Assembly (NCBI GenBank): GCA_035518815.1
Contig: DATIXG010000002.1
Span: 1 to 50,785 of the forward strand
Source of the DNA: AG25 sp035518815
Lineage (GTDB): Bacteria > Gemmatimonadota > Gemmatimonadetes > Gemmatimonadales > GWC2-71-9
Direction of reading: 5' to 3'
Length of the DNA stretch: 50,785 nt
The notes beneath the pieces are model-generated. The model worked only from the letters and a program-made list of their open reading frames with translations. It was not told where the DNA came from and searched no databases. Both the position numbers and the translations under genes were made by a program. How positions within the stretch are numbered: the first letter of the stretch is position 1; every line of letters begins with the position of its first letter. Of this stretch, positions 41,857 through 50,258 are shown in pieces.

Positions 41857-43011
41857 GTGGCAGTTTCCGTGCTGCTCGCGCTCGGTCTCGTGGAGCTCGG
41901 GCTCAGGACGGTCCCTCCTCCGCAGGGGTACTTCACGCTCGTCCCGGGTGCCGAATGGACTCTGTCGCCCACCGCGCACGCGCTTCCCGGTATCGAAGGT
42001 GAGTCGCACACACGGATCAACCACTTCGGCGTGCGCGGGCGGATGTTCGGTGATGACGCGAAGGAGTTTCGGATCCTGGCGGTCGGCGGCAGCACGACCC
42101 TCTGCAGCGCCCTCGATGACTCGGAGGTGTGGACTCATCTTGTAGAAACCGGCCTGGACACGACGAGCGACGGCCGTCATGTGTGGGTCGGGAACGTGGG
42201 TCGCGATGGAGCAACGACACGCGACCATGTCCTGCACCTGAAATATCTGCTGCCTCAATACCCGCGGATCGACGTTATTGTCTCACTGATTGGTGTGAAC
42301 GACATGACTGCCGCGGTGCACCAGGGTTGGAGCTACCGCGCGCGGCCAGACGTTACGGAGCCTGCCGCGGAGCGAGCGCAGCTGGCGCACGCCTTCGCGG
42401 TGTTTCCCGGGCTCGGGCGGGACCAGGGTCGCTATGGCGACGAAGCGGTTGCGTGGTACAGGCGAACAGCCCTGTGGCAATTGGCTCGGCGGGTGAAACA
42501 GACCTGGGAGCACTGGCGGCTCGACAGCCGCCGCGTGAGCGAAGAACGGCTTGATCGGTTTCGGCGCGAGCGCGCCGCCGCGACGACGTGGATCGACAGC
42601 CTGCCCCCGCTCGAAGCGCCGCTCGCCGAGTATCGCCAGAACCTGAACGCGATGGCGAGCGCGGCCAGTGCCGCGGGTGTGCACCTGGTGTTCGTCACGC
42701 CGCCCACCGCGTGGCGGGCCGGGATGACACGGGCCGACCAACGTCTGCTCTGGTTTGGCCCGATGCAGGGGCCCACGGGCACTACGCGCGCATACTTCAC
42801 TCCGGATGCGCTGAGCCGGGCGATGCAGCGCTACAATGAGACGACCCTCGCCGTCTGCCATGAGCGGCATCTCGACTGCCTGGACGCCGCGGCTCTCATC
42901 CCGCACGATTCCACCACCATGTACGACGACGTTCACTTCAACGAGCGCGGCTCCCAACTGCTCGCGCGTGCGCTGATCGCCTTTTTCCGCGATCGGGCAC
43001 CCTTCCGTTGA
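41857..43011 (+). CDS. Membrane-anchored SGNH/GDSL hydrolase (copy 3)
   Basis: The protein is 384 residues from GTG 41857. Catalytic residues: Ser79, Asn148 (G-V-N-D) and Asp357/His360 (D-D-V-H-F). With this start the anchor helix is short (M-A-V-S-V-L-L-A-L-G-L-V-E-L-G-L-R). The frame is open back to the TAG at 41794 and adds S-K-T-L-A-N-L-S-L-V, which completes the helix. An ATT at 41797 with CAGGG before it is the only other apparent start. The stop overlaps the carbamoyltransferase start by 4 bases. The 41740-41856 gap otherwise holds nothing. Confidence 0.87.
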   Translation: MAVSVLLALGLVELGLRTVPPPQGYFTLVPGAEWTLSPTAHALPGIEGESHTRINHFGVRGRMFGDDAKEFRILAVGGSTTLCSALDDSEVWTHLVETGLDTTSDGRHVWVGNVGRDGATTRDHVLHLKYLLPQYPRIDVIVSLIGVNDMTAAVHQGWSYRARPDVTEPAAERAQLAHAFAVFPGLGRDQGRYGDEAVAWYRRTALWQLARRVKQTWEHWRLDSRRVSEERLDRFRRERAAATTWIDSLPPLEAPLAEYRQNLNAMASAASAAGVHLVFVTPPTAWRAGMTRADQRLLWFGPMQGPTGTTRAYFTPDALSRAMQRYNETTLAVCHERHLDCLDAAALIPHDSTTMYDDVHFNERGSQLLARALIAFFRDRAPFR

Positions 43012-44831
43012 CCTGGGTCCTCGGGATCTCAGCCTACTACCACGACAGCGCGGCCGCGCTCGTCGCGGATGGAGAGATCGTCGCCGCGGCATCTGAAGAG
43101 CGCTTCACCCGGAAAAAGGGGGACCCGAGTTTTCCCGCGCACGCGGTGGACTACTGCCTGCGCGAGGCCGGCATCGCCATGAAGGACCTCGCGGCTGTCG
43201 GCTTCTACGAGAAACCCATTCTCAAATTCGACCGCATCCTCGAGACGTTTGTCGGTACCGCCCCCCGCGGATTCTCCCAGTTTGCGATGGGGGGCCCGCT
43301 ATGGATCAAGGAAAAGCTCTGGCTCGATCGGGAGCTGCGTAGTGCGCTCGGCGACTATGAGGGCGATCTGCACTACGCCGAGCACCACGAGTCACATGCG
43401 GCGAGTGCGTTCTTCCCCTCACCATTCGAGGAGGCCGCGATCCTGACGCTCGATGGCGTAGGGGAGTGGGCGACCGCGTCCTTCGGCACGGGACGGGGGG
43501 CCGACATCCAGCTTCTCAAGGAGATGCGCTGGCCCGATTCACTCGGTCTCCTGTACTCTGCCTTCACCCACTACACGGGATTTCAGGTCAATTCGGGCGA
43601 GCACAAGGTCATGGGCCTCGCCCCGTACGGCGAGCCCAATTACGCGCAGCGGATCTATGACACCCTGATCGATCTCCGCGCAGACGGGTCGTTTCGACTG
43701 AATTCCGAGTACTTCGGCTATACGAGCGGGCTGACGATGACGAACGAGCGGTTCCATCGTTTGTTCGGCGGGCCCCCGCGCCGGCCGGAGACCAATCTCA
43801 CGCAGAAGGATCTGGATCTCGCTCGCTCGATCCAGGTGGTGTGCGAGGAGGTCATCATGCGGATGGCCCGGACCGCGCACCGGGAGACGGGTCTCGAGAA
43901 CCTCTGTCTGGCGGGCGGGGTGGCCTTGAACTGCGTCGCGAACGGGCGACTGTTGCGCGAGGGTCCGTTCCAGCGCGTCTGGGTGCAACCGGCGGCGGGG
44001 GACGCCGGGGGGGCGCTCGGCGTTGCGCTGCTCATTCATCATCGCCGGCTGGGCCGCCCGCGCCGGGTGGTGACCAACGGCGATGCGATGCGTGGTGCCT
44101 ATCTCGGTCCCGCCTTCGGGGAGGGGGAAATCGCGGCCAACCTCGACCGGATGGGAGCGGCCTATGTCCGGCTCGAGCGCGATGCGTTGCTCGCTCGTAC
44201 GGCTCGCCTCCTCGCGGATGGCCGGATCGTCGGATGGTTCAACGGCCGCATGGAGTTCGGTCCGCGCGCCCTCGGCGCCCGCAGTATTCTCGCCGACCCC
44301 CGGAGCGCCAACATGCAGGCGCATCTCAACATGAAGATCAAATTTCGCGAGGGGTTCCGGCCGTTCGCGCCGAGTGTATTGCGGGAGCGCGTGAGCGACT
44401 ACTTCGAGCTCGATACCGAATCGCCCTACATGCTGTTCGTGGCGCCGGTGAAACGTGAACGGTGCATCCCGATGACCGCCGAGCAGCAACGTCTCTGGGG
44501 CATCGACCTGCTCAATGTCGCCCGCTCCGATATCCCCGCCGTGACCCACGTCGATTATTCCGCGCGCGTGCAGACGGTGCGGCGCGAGGTCAGCTCTGAC
44601 TACTACGACCTCATTGTTGAATTCGAGAAGCTCACGGGGTGCGCGGTACTCGTGAATACGTCGTTCAATGTGCGCGGTGAGCCCATCGTGTGTACTCCCG
44701 CTGACGCATACACCTGCTTCATGCGTACCGGTCTCGATGCGCTGGTCATCGGGCCGTACCTGCTGGACAAGGCCGCGCAGCCAGCGTGGCAGGAAGGAGT
44801 CGCGTGGCGGACGCAGCTACCGCTCGACTGA
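43008..44831 (+). CDS. Carbamoyltransferase (NodU/CmcH family)
   Basis: A 607-residue enzyme that uses carbamoyl phosphate and ATP to place a carbamoyl group on a hydroxyl of a sugar or natural product. The Kae1-like N-terminal domain starts V-L-G-I-S-A-Y-Y-H-D-S-A-A-A-L, has metal-binding H-H-E-S-H near residues 126-130 and G-E-H-K-V-M-G-L-A-P-Y-G. The C-terminal domain holds E-F-G-P-R-A-L-G-A-R-S-I-L-A-D-P. Length is typical. TTG start overlapping the SGNH copy 3 stop by 4 bases. It is followed by SxtJ- and DUF5989-family genes, a combination often seen together. Confidence 0.94.
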   Translation: MTWVLGISAYYHDSAAALVADGEIVAAASEERFTRKKGDPSFPAHAVDYCLREAGIAMKDLAAVGFYEKPILKFDRILETFVGTAPRGFSQFAMGGPLWIKEKLWLDRELRSALGDYEGDLHYAEHHESHAASAFFPSPFEEAAILTLDGVGEWATASFGTGRGADIQLLKEMRWPDSLGLLYSAFTHYTGFQVNSGEHKVMGLAPYGEPNYAQRIYDTLIDLRADGSFRLNSEYFGYTSGLTMTNERFHRLFGGPPRRPETNLTQKDLDLARSIQVVCEEVIMRMARTAHRETGLENLCLAGGVALNCVANGRLLREGPFQRVWVQPAAGDAGGALGVALLIHHRRLGRPRRVVTNGDAMRGAYLGPAFGEGEIAANLDRMGAAYVRLERDALLARTARLLADGRIVGWFNGRMEFGPRALGARSILADPRSANMQAHLNMKIKFREGFRPFAPSVLRERVSDYFELDTESPYMLFVAPVKRERCIPMTAEQQRLWGIDLLNVARSDIPAVTHVDYSARVQTVRREVSSDYYDLIVEFEKLTGCAVLVNTSFNVRGEPIVCTPADAYTCFMRTGLDALVIGPYLLDKAAQPAWQEGVAWRTQLPLD

Positions 44832-45205
44832 CGCCAAACGCCGGCCGGCGGTTCGGGCTCACGGTGGGCGGAGCCCTGATCGTGCTCGCCGTCCTGTTCT
44901 GGTGGCGCGGTCGCGGCACGGCCGCCGTTGTACTGCTCGCGATCGGGTGCACGCTCGTCGTCGCCGGAGCGCTCGCACCTGCCCGGTTGGGGCCTGTCTA
45001 CACGATCTGGATGGGGATCGGGAAAGCGATTTCGAAGGTTACGACGCCAATCATCCTCGGCATTCTCTATTTTCTGATCGTGACCCCGCTTGGCATCGTG
45101 ATGCGGCTCGTGGGACGTGATCCGTTGCGGCGTGCCTTGCGTGACGATAGTTATTGGACGTCAGTGCCGTCGGGGGGACGGAGCAACCTCGACAATCAAT
45201 TCTAG
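44804..45205 (+). CDS. SxtJ-family membrane protein
   Basis: A 133-residue protein with two N-terminal helices (about 22-60) and a third hydrophobic segment with the conserved W-M-G-I-G-K-A-I-S-K-V-T-T-P-I and Y-F-L-I-V-T-P-L-G-I motifs. It ends in R-D-P-L-R-R and D-S-Y-W. SxtJ is named from the saxitoxin cluster, but its function is not known. GTG start with AAGGAG five bases upstream, overlapping the carbamoyltransferase gene by 28 bases. Its invariable partnership with the carbamoyltransferase suggests an accessory or membrane-recruiting role. Confidence 0.85.
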   Translation: MADAATARLTPNAGRRFGLTVGGALIVLAVLFWWRGRGTAAVVLLAIGCTLVVAGALAPARLGPVYTIWMGIGKAISKVTTPIILGILYFLIVTPLGIVMRLVGRDPLRRALRDDSYWTSVPSGGRSNLDNQF

Positions 45206-45215
45206 GAAGGAAACC

Positions 45216-45374
45216 GTGTCCAACGCGAGCGTGCTGGGGCAGCTCTGGCTCTTCCTCAAGGCCCGCAAGAAGTGGTGGCTGCTCCCGTTCGTCGTCGTGC
45301 TGCTCATCGTAGGGACTCTGCTCGTCGTGGCCCAGGGGTCAGTCCTGGCGCCGCTGATCTATCCGCTGTTCTGA
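45216..45374 (+). CDS. DUF5989 family small membrane protein
   Basis: A 52-residue protein with one hydrophobic helix. The pattern L-W-x-F-L-K-A-R-K-K-W-W-L-L-P and the ending A-Q-G-S-V-L-A-P-L-I-Y-P-L-F are diagnostic of the family. GTG start with AAGGAAA upstream, 10 bases after the SxtJ stop. It is the last gene of the plus-strand block; the next gene, convergent, ends on the adjacent base. Confidence 0.85.
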   Translation: MSNASVLGQLWLFLKARKKWWLLPFVVVLLIVGTLLVVAQGSVLAPLIYPLF

Positions 45375-46778
45375 TCAGGGCATGCCGGTCGCACCGCCGA
45401 GCACGAGTTTCTCGATCGGCAGGCCATACGCATCGCGGTGGCAGCGCCAGCGCGCCACCTGCTGGAGCGGCTTCTTCCATGCCGACACCCGGTCCCAGGC
45501 CAGCCGCTGGTAGAACTTGAAGCGCTCCACGCGGCGGTACTTCTTCTCCGACACCCAGGGTCCTCGGGAGCCGACGTAGTCGAACGTCGACCACTCGTCG
45601 AGCGTGCGCGGCAGCCGGAAGCCCTGGCGCACCGCTTCCTGCGTCAGCGAGGAGCCGGGATACGGCTTGAAGTAGAAGATCATCGTCTCGAACTCGGGGC
45701 TCATCGCGCGCAACCGCTTCGCGAGCGCGAGCGTATCGGACACGCTCTCGTCGCTTTCCTCGGGGAAGCCGACGATGAACGGGAACTGGACCTTGATGTC
45801 GAGCTTCCGGCAGCGCGACGCGGTTTCCAATACCTGTTCCACCGTGATGTCCTTCTTGATCCGCCGGAGCATCTCCGGCGAACCCGACTCCACGCCGACC
45901 AGCACCCGCCGGAGGCCGGAGCGCTTGCAGGTCTCGAAGGCCTCGTCGGAGAGGCGCACGCATTGATCGGCGCGCATCGTGGCGGCCCAGGTGATCGGGA
46001 GCCGGCGCCGGATGAATTCTTCCGCGATGGCCACGACCCGGGGCGTCGAGGTGAAGAAGGTCTCGTCCTGGAAGTTCACGTCGGCGAAGTGATACCGGTG
46101 CCACCACTCTTCCACCTCCGTCCCGACCCGGGCCGGCTCGAGCCCCACCCAGCGGCGCTCATAGACGAACGGGTCGGCGCAAAACGCGCAGCGGAAGCGA
46201 CACCCCTGCGAGGTGATGTAGTCGAACTGCGGTTTGCCTTTGAGCCCGTAGTACTGCGCCACGTCAATCAGGGAGTAGTCGTGCGGGTGCAGCGCGTTCA
46301 CGTCCGCGAGCGGACGGGCCGCGTTCTGCACCACCGAGCCGTCGCTCGCGCGGTACGTCGATCCGAGGCAGCCGTCCATCGTCTCGCCGCGCGCCAGCCG
46401 GTCCACGGCTTCGAGGAAGGTCAACTCCCCCTGTCCCTGCACGGTGATGTCGACGCTCGGCTCCTCGAGGCAATCGACTCCGAACATCGACGGATGCCAC
46501 CCACCCCACACGACGGGCAGGTCGGGATAGCGCGCCTTGACGGCGCGGGACACGCGCACGGCGTCGCGAATCGGAGCTCCCGTGAGGACGGTGACGCCCA
46601 GGCACACCGCGCCCTCCGCCGCGCGGACCACCGCGGCGGTCGCGTCGGTTTCGAGCCGGGCGTCTACGACCACCGGCTCGTAGCGCTCGCGATCGAGGTG
46701 CGAGCCGAGCGCGAGCAGCGCGAGCGGCATCGTATGGAACTCGGCGTACGGATTGTACAGGACGACGCGCCGCTTCAT
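45375..46778 (-). CDS. B12-binding-domain radical SAM protein
   Basis: The protein is 467 residues. The N-terminal cobalamin-binding-like domain has V-V-W-G-G-W-H-P-S near residue 90 and the radical-SAM motif is C193-R-F-R-C197-A-F-C200. F-Q-D-E-T-F and V-G-V-E-S-G-S-P-E follow. The C-terminal 120 residues (W-S-T-F-D-Y-V-G-S-R-G-P-W) are typical of this group. ATG start overlaps the methyltransferase stop by 4 bases. Less similar to the other two B12-type enzymes than they are to each other, judging by the N-terminus. Substrate unknown. Confidence 0.9.
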   Translation of the reverse strand: MKRRVVLYNPYAEFHTMPLALLALGSHLDRERYEPVVVDARLETDATAAVVRAAEGAVCLGVTVLTGAPIRDAVRVSRAVKARYPDLPVVWGGWHPSMFGVDCLEEPSVDITVQGQGELTFLEAVDRLARGETMDGCLGSTYRASDGSVVQNAARPLADVNALHPHDYSLIDVAQYYGLKGKPQFDYITSQGCRFRCAFCADPFVYERRWVGLEPARVGTEVEEWWHRYHFADVNFQDETFFTSTPRVVAIAEEFIRRRLPITWAATMRADQCVRLSDEAFETCKRSGLRRVLVGVESGSPEMLRRIKKDITVEQVLETASRCRKLDIKVQFPFIVGFPEESDESVSDTLALAKRLRAMSPEFETMIFYFKPYPGSSLTQEAVRQGFRLPRTLDEWSTFDYVGSRGPWVSEKKYRRVERFKFYQRLAWDRVSAWKKPLQQVARWRCHRDAYGLPIEKLVLGGATGMP

Positions 46779-47560
46779 CGGCGCTCGAGCTCCACCAGGT
46801 AGTGGTCACCGAGCCAAGCGAGGGGCGACCACGTCTCGACGTGCCGCTCGCACCGGTCGAGCCAGGCGACCAGGCCCGGATGGCGGCGCGCCCAGGGCTC
46901 GGCGTAGGTCGGGGGCAGCAGCACCCCCAGCGGGCCGGTCCTGTGGGGCGCGAAATGGGGGGCGAACGCGCGACGCAACGCGCGCGGGGAGGGGTAGCGC
47001 ACCTTGACGCCGCGCCAGTTGGCGCCGCTCGGCGCGAGTCGGCGCAGGGCCTTGGCGGGCTGACCGTGGGCCGCGAACCAGGCCCATTCCCAGGGCACGA
47101 GCGGGCCCATGACGCACAACACAACGCGTGCCCCTGGCTTCAAGAGCGCGGCCAGCGCCGCGGCGGCGCGGTGCAGGTCCGTCACGCAGTTCAGCCCGCC
47201 GAAATTCGAGAACGCGCCGTCCAACGGTGCGGGCGGATGGCCAAGCGCCTGGTCCAGGTGTTCGATCTCGAGTCGCCTGACTTCGACCGTCTCGTGGAGT
47301 CCGGCCCGATCGGCCTTGGCCTGCGCGACTGCGAGCATTGCGGGGGACGCGTCAGTCGCGAGCACCCGCACGCCACGAGCGGCGAGATGCACGGCGTCCT
47401 CGCCCGTTCCGCAGTTCAGCTCGAGGACCCGATCCCCCGGCGCAAACGCCCGGTCGAGCCACCGCCAGACCGTGCGGCGCAGTATCCGCCCCAGCGTGCT
47501 GTCGGTGAAGTGCGCATCGTAGTCGGGCGCGAGGGTATCGAACACAGCGGCGGGCATCAT
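46775..47560 (-). CDS. Class I SAM-dependent methyltransferase
   Basis: The protein is 261 residues. Motif I is V-L-E-L-N-C-G-T-G-E-D-A near residue 47, followed by the acidic end of strand 2 (V-L-A-T-D-A-S-P) and F-S-N-F-G-G-L-N-C at the motif-IV position. The start is one of two adjacent ATGs (47560 or 47557). It is the first gene of a two-gene minus-strand block with the radical SAM gene, overlapping it by 4 bases. It probably methylates an O or N position on the product of the locus. The N-terminal F-D-T-L-A-P-D-Y-D segment is common in small-molecule methyltransferases. Confidence 0.9.
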   Translation of the reverse strand: MMPAAVFDTLAPDYDAHFTDSTLGRILRRTVWRWLDRAFAPGDRVLELNCGTGEDAVHLAARGVRVLATDASPAMLAVAQAKADRAGLHETVEVRRLEIEHLDQALGHPPAPLDGAFSNFGGLNCVTDLHRAAAALAALLKPGARVVLCVMGPLVPWEWAWFAAHGQPAKALRRLAPSGANWRGVKVRYPSPRALRRAFAPHFAPHRTGPLGVLLPPTYAEPWARRHPGLVAWLDRCERHVETWSPLAWLGDHYLVELERR

Positions 47561-47620
47561 TCCATCGCGCAATCTAGCCGGGAACTGGCGGACGCGACAG
47601 CGACACGCTAACCTCCGCGA

Positions 47621-48994
47621 ATGACGGACGTTCTGCTGACGCACGGCTACTTCTTGAGCGACGACGCCAAAGAGCGGGAGGTGATGAAGCCCTATCCCCC
47701 GCTCGGCCTGCTCTACGTCTCCGCCTACCTGCGGCGCGCGGGCATCACGGTGGAGGTCTTCGATTCCACTTTCGCCACGCGCGACGCGCTCGCGAACCGG
47801 CTCGCCGTCCCGGACGCCGGGGTACTCGGGATATACACCAATCTCATCACGCGGGCGGCGGTGCTTGATATCGTCGCACGAGCCAAGGCGCACGGCTGGA
47901 CCGTCGTGCTGGGTGGGCCGGAGGGGGCGAACTACCCGGCCGAGTACCTGGCCCGTGGAGCGGACGTGGTGGTGTTCGGCGAGGGCGAGGAAACGATGGT
48001 CGAGCTCCTCCCCGCGCTTGCGGAGCGCGGCCCGCACCGCCTGCACGGAATCGCGGGGACCGCGTTCCGCGACGAAACGGGCGCCGTCGTCACCAATCCG
48101 GATCGTCCCCAGATCAAGGACCTGGATGCGCTGCCGTGGCCCGATCGCGAAGCGATCGAAATCGAGCGCTACGTGGACGCGTGGCGCACGCACCATGGCA
48201 CGGGGAGCGTCAACCTGATCACGGCTCGCGGCTGTCCGTACCGCTGCCGCTGGTGCTCGCACGCCGTGTTCGGGTACACACACCGCCGCCGCAGCGTGAC
48301 GGGCACGGCCGACGAGCTGGAGTTTCTCGTCGAGCGATATCGCCCGGATATCGTGTGGTATGCCGACGACGTCTTCACCATCAATCACCGCTGGCTGTAC
48401 GAGTACAACGCCGAGCTCAAGCGCCGCAACCTGCGCATCCCGTTCGAGACGATCTCGCGCGCCGACCGCATGATGAAGGACGAGGTGCTGGAAGCGCTGG
48501 CGGAGCTCGGGTGCTGGCGCATCTGGATCGGCGCGGAAAGCGGCAGCCAACGGATCCTCGACGCCATGGAGCGCGGGGTGACGGTCGACCAGGTGCTATT
48601 CGCCACCGCGGCGGCGAAGCGCCACGGGATCCAGGTCGGGATGTTCCTTATGTGGGGATACGAGGGCGAGACGGTGGACGACATCGCGGCTACGGTGGAC
48701 CTGGTGCGCCGCGCCGATCCCGACGTCTTTCTTACGACCGTGTCGTATCCGATCAAGAACACGCCGTACTTCAACGCGCTGAATGACCGGGTGGTCGCCA
48801 CGCGCGACTGGGCCGTGGCCACGGATCGCGATTACGAGGTGGGGGGCCGCTACCCCCGGGAGATCTACCAGCACGCCGATCGCTGGCTGCGCCGGGAGGT
48901 CGAATCGCACCGCCTGGGCGCGGCGGCGGGCGCCGCCGCGCGGGAAGAGGCCCGCAGCGCCCAGGCCGCCCTGCTCGCGCTCGCGGGTCGGTGA
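47621..48994 (+). CDS. B12-binding-domain radical SAM protein
   Basis: The protein is 457 residues, divergent from the methyltransferase gene with 60 bases between. N-terminus L-L-T-H-G-Y-F-L-S-D-D-A-K and M-K-P-Y-P-P-L-G-L-L-Y closely match the 39050 protein. The radical-SAM motif is C205-P-Y-R-C209-R-W-C212, with V-W-Y-A-D-D-V-F and I-W-I-G-A-E-S-G later. The C-terminus is Ala-rich. Stop overlaps the glycosyltransferase 2 start by 4 bases. Substrate unknown; as a paralogue of the 39050 enzyme it may modify the same scaffold at another position. Confidence 0.9.
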   Translation: MTDVLLTHGYFLSDDAKEREVMKPYPPLGLLYVSAYLRRAGITVEVFDSTFATRDALANRLAVPDAGVLGIYTNLITRAAVLDIVARAKAHGWTVVLGGPEGANYPAEYLARGADVVVFGEGEETMVELLPALAERGPHRLHGIAGTAFRDETGAVVTNPDRPQIKDLDALPWPDREAIEIERYVDAWRTHHGTGSVNLITARGCPYRCRWCSHAVFGYTHRRRSVTGTADELEFLVERYRPDIVWYADDVFTINHRWLYEYNAELKRRNLRIPFETISRADRMMKDEVLEALAELGCWRIWIGAESGSQRILDAMERGVTVDQVLFATAAAKRHGIQVGMFLMWGYEGETVDDIAATVDLVRRADPDVFLTTVSYPIKNTPYFNALNDRVVATRDWAVATDRDYEVGGRYPREIYQHADRWLRREVESHRLGAAAGAAAREEARSAQAALLALAGR

Positions 48995-49839
48995 CGCTCG
49001 TCTCCGTCGTCATTCCCACCTATAATCGCGCGGCCTTCCTCGCCGAGGCCCTCAATAGCGTGCTCGCGCAGACGTTCACCGACTACGAGGTGATCGTCGT
49101 CGACGACGGGTCCACGGATGGCACCCTCCAGGCAGTCGAAGGCGTCGGCGATCCACGCGTGAAGCTGGTCTCGCTCCCCCACACGGGCTCGCCGGCCCGG
49201 GCGCGCAACGCCGGCATCAAGCGGGCGCGCGGCCGGTATCTGGCGTTCCTCGATTCCGACGACATGTGGGACGCGACCAAGCTCGCCGATCAGCTGGCGG
49301 CCCTGTCCGACCGGCCGGTGTGCCGCTGGTCGCACACCGGCCAACGGTGTATCGACGAGGCTGGCGCTCCCCACGCCCGGTGGCCGGGTCCGTGGCTCGC
49401 GTCCGAGGGGTGGATCGCTGAGCCGTTGCTGCGGCGGCGCGACGGCGTCAGTTCTTCGAGCGTCCTGGTTGATGCCGCGCTGCTGCGCGAGGTCGGGGGC
49501 TTCGACGAGACGTTCGTCTGGGGCGAAGACTACGATCTCTGGGTCCGCCTCGCGTTGCGGAGTCCCGTCGCCTGCGTCCGAGATGCGCGCGTACGGCACC
49601 GGATCCATGCGGATCAGCTCACGCGCAACGCCCGCCCGCACGTGTGGGGGGGGCCGCAGCTCGTGATCCTGCGGACGCTCGTGAAGACGGCGCGATCCGC
49701 ACCCACCTGGCACCTGCGGTGGCTGTGCCTGAGCGAGGCGCTGAAGCTCGGCGCGCGGTACGTCTCGCTGCGTGCAAGTGGGGTTTGGCGGCGCTGGCGG
49801 CCGGGGCAAACCGCGCTCGGGCCGGCGGGGCGTGGTTGA
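48991..49839 (+). CDS. Family 2 glycosyltransferase
   Basis: A 282-residue GT-A enzyme. The classical start V-S-V-V-I-P-T-Y-N-R-A-A-F-L is followed by V-V-D-D-G-S-T-D-G-T, the F-L-D-S-D-D-M-W metal site near residue 90 and the acceptor motif W-G-E-D-Y-D-L-W-V-R near residue 177. Length is normal. GTG start overlapping the radical SAM stop by 4 bases. It is the last gene of the glycan locus. The promoter of the next lipoprotein gene overlaps its stop codon. Confidence 0.92.
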   Translation: MTLVSVVIPTYNRAAFLAEALNSVLAQTFTDYEVIVVDDGSTDGTLQAVEGVGDPRVKLVSLPHTGSPARARNAGIKRARGRYLAFLDSDDMWDATKLADQLAALSDRPVCRWSHTGQRCIDEAGAPHARWPGPWLASEGWIAEPLLRRRDGVSSSSVLVDAALLREVGGFDETFVWGEDYDLWVRLALRSPVACVRDARVRHRIHADQLTRNARPHVWGGPQLVILRTLVKTARSAPTWHLRWLCLSEALKLGARYVSLRASGVWRRWRPGQTALGPAGRG

Positions 49840-49864
49840 GAATATCGGCGGCCCTGGTTACAAT
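49836..49864 (+). promoter_or_regulatory. Sigma-70-type promoter for the 49901 gene
   Basis: TTGAGA at 49836-49841, a 17-base spacer and TACAAT at 49859-49864. Transcription would start near 49872. Ideal spacing and five of six bases in the -10 box. Confidence 0.65.
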
Positions 49865-49900
49865 GTGCGTGGTACGCCCACACGCAGCCTGGAGGTTTCT

Positions 49901-50092
49901 ATGTCTCGCTTGATCGGTGTTTTTGGCTTGCTCGTCGTCACGGCTCTCGCCGCGGCGGCGTGTCACAACAGTGGTCCTCCTGGCGACATGGGCAACCAGG
50001 GCGGTATGGGGAACGACCCCATGATGTATCGTACACACGCCTGCGCGCAGACGGCGCAGAACGGATCGTGCGCCGCCCCGCAGGCGCGCTGA
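49901..50092 (+). CDS. Small lipoprotein
   Basis: The protein is 63 residues. GGAGG lies just before the ATG. A hydrophobic signal ends A-A-A-A-C with Cys21, a lipoprotein-like site with Ala where Leu is usual at -3. The mature 43 residues are Gly/Met/Asn-rich and contain two further cysteines (T-H-A-C-A-Q and G-S-C-A-A). No family recognised. It stands alone between its own promoter and a strong terminator, so it is a monocistronic unit and may be highly expressed. Confidence 0.75.
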   Translation: MSRLIGVFGLLVVTALAAAACHNSGPPGDMGNQGGMGNDPMMYRTHACAQTAQNGSCAAPQAR

Positions 50093-50136
50093 CGCCCGGC
50101 TGCGGTGCCTAGCCGCCCGCGACGTCCAATGATCCG

Positions 50137-50170
50137 AAGAGGCCAGCCTTATTGAGGTTGGCCTCTTTTC
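50137..50170 (+). terminator. Intrinsic terminator after the small lipoprotein gene
   Basis: A 12-bp stem (arms 50138-50149 and 50155-50166, one G-T pair) with a 5-base loop, followed by TTTT and a second T-rich stretch at 50174-50177. It ends the lipoprotein transcript and isolates the kdp genes downstream. Confidence 0.85.
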
Positions 50171-50258
50171 GCGTTTTATACGCCATCTTAACGGCCCGGC
50201 CCATAGGTTCTGCCACGATTTGGCGGCTTCAACTGAGCTGTTCGAGACGGAGTGTGTC

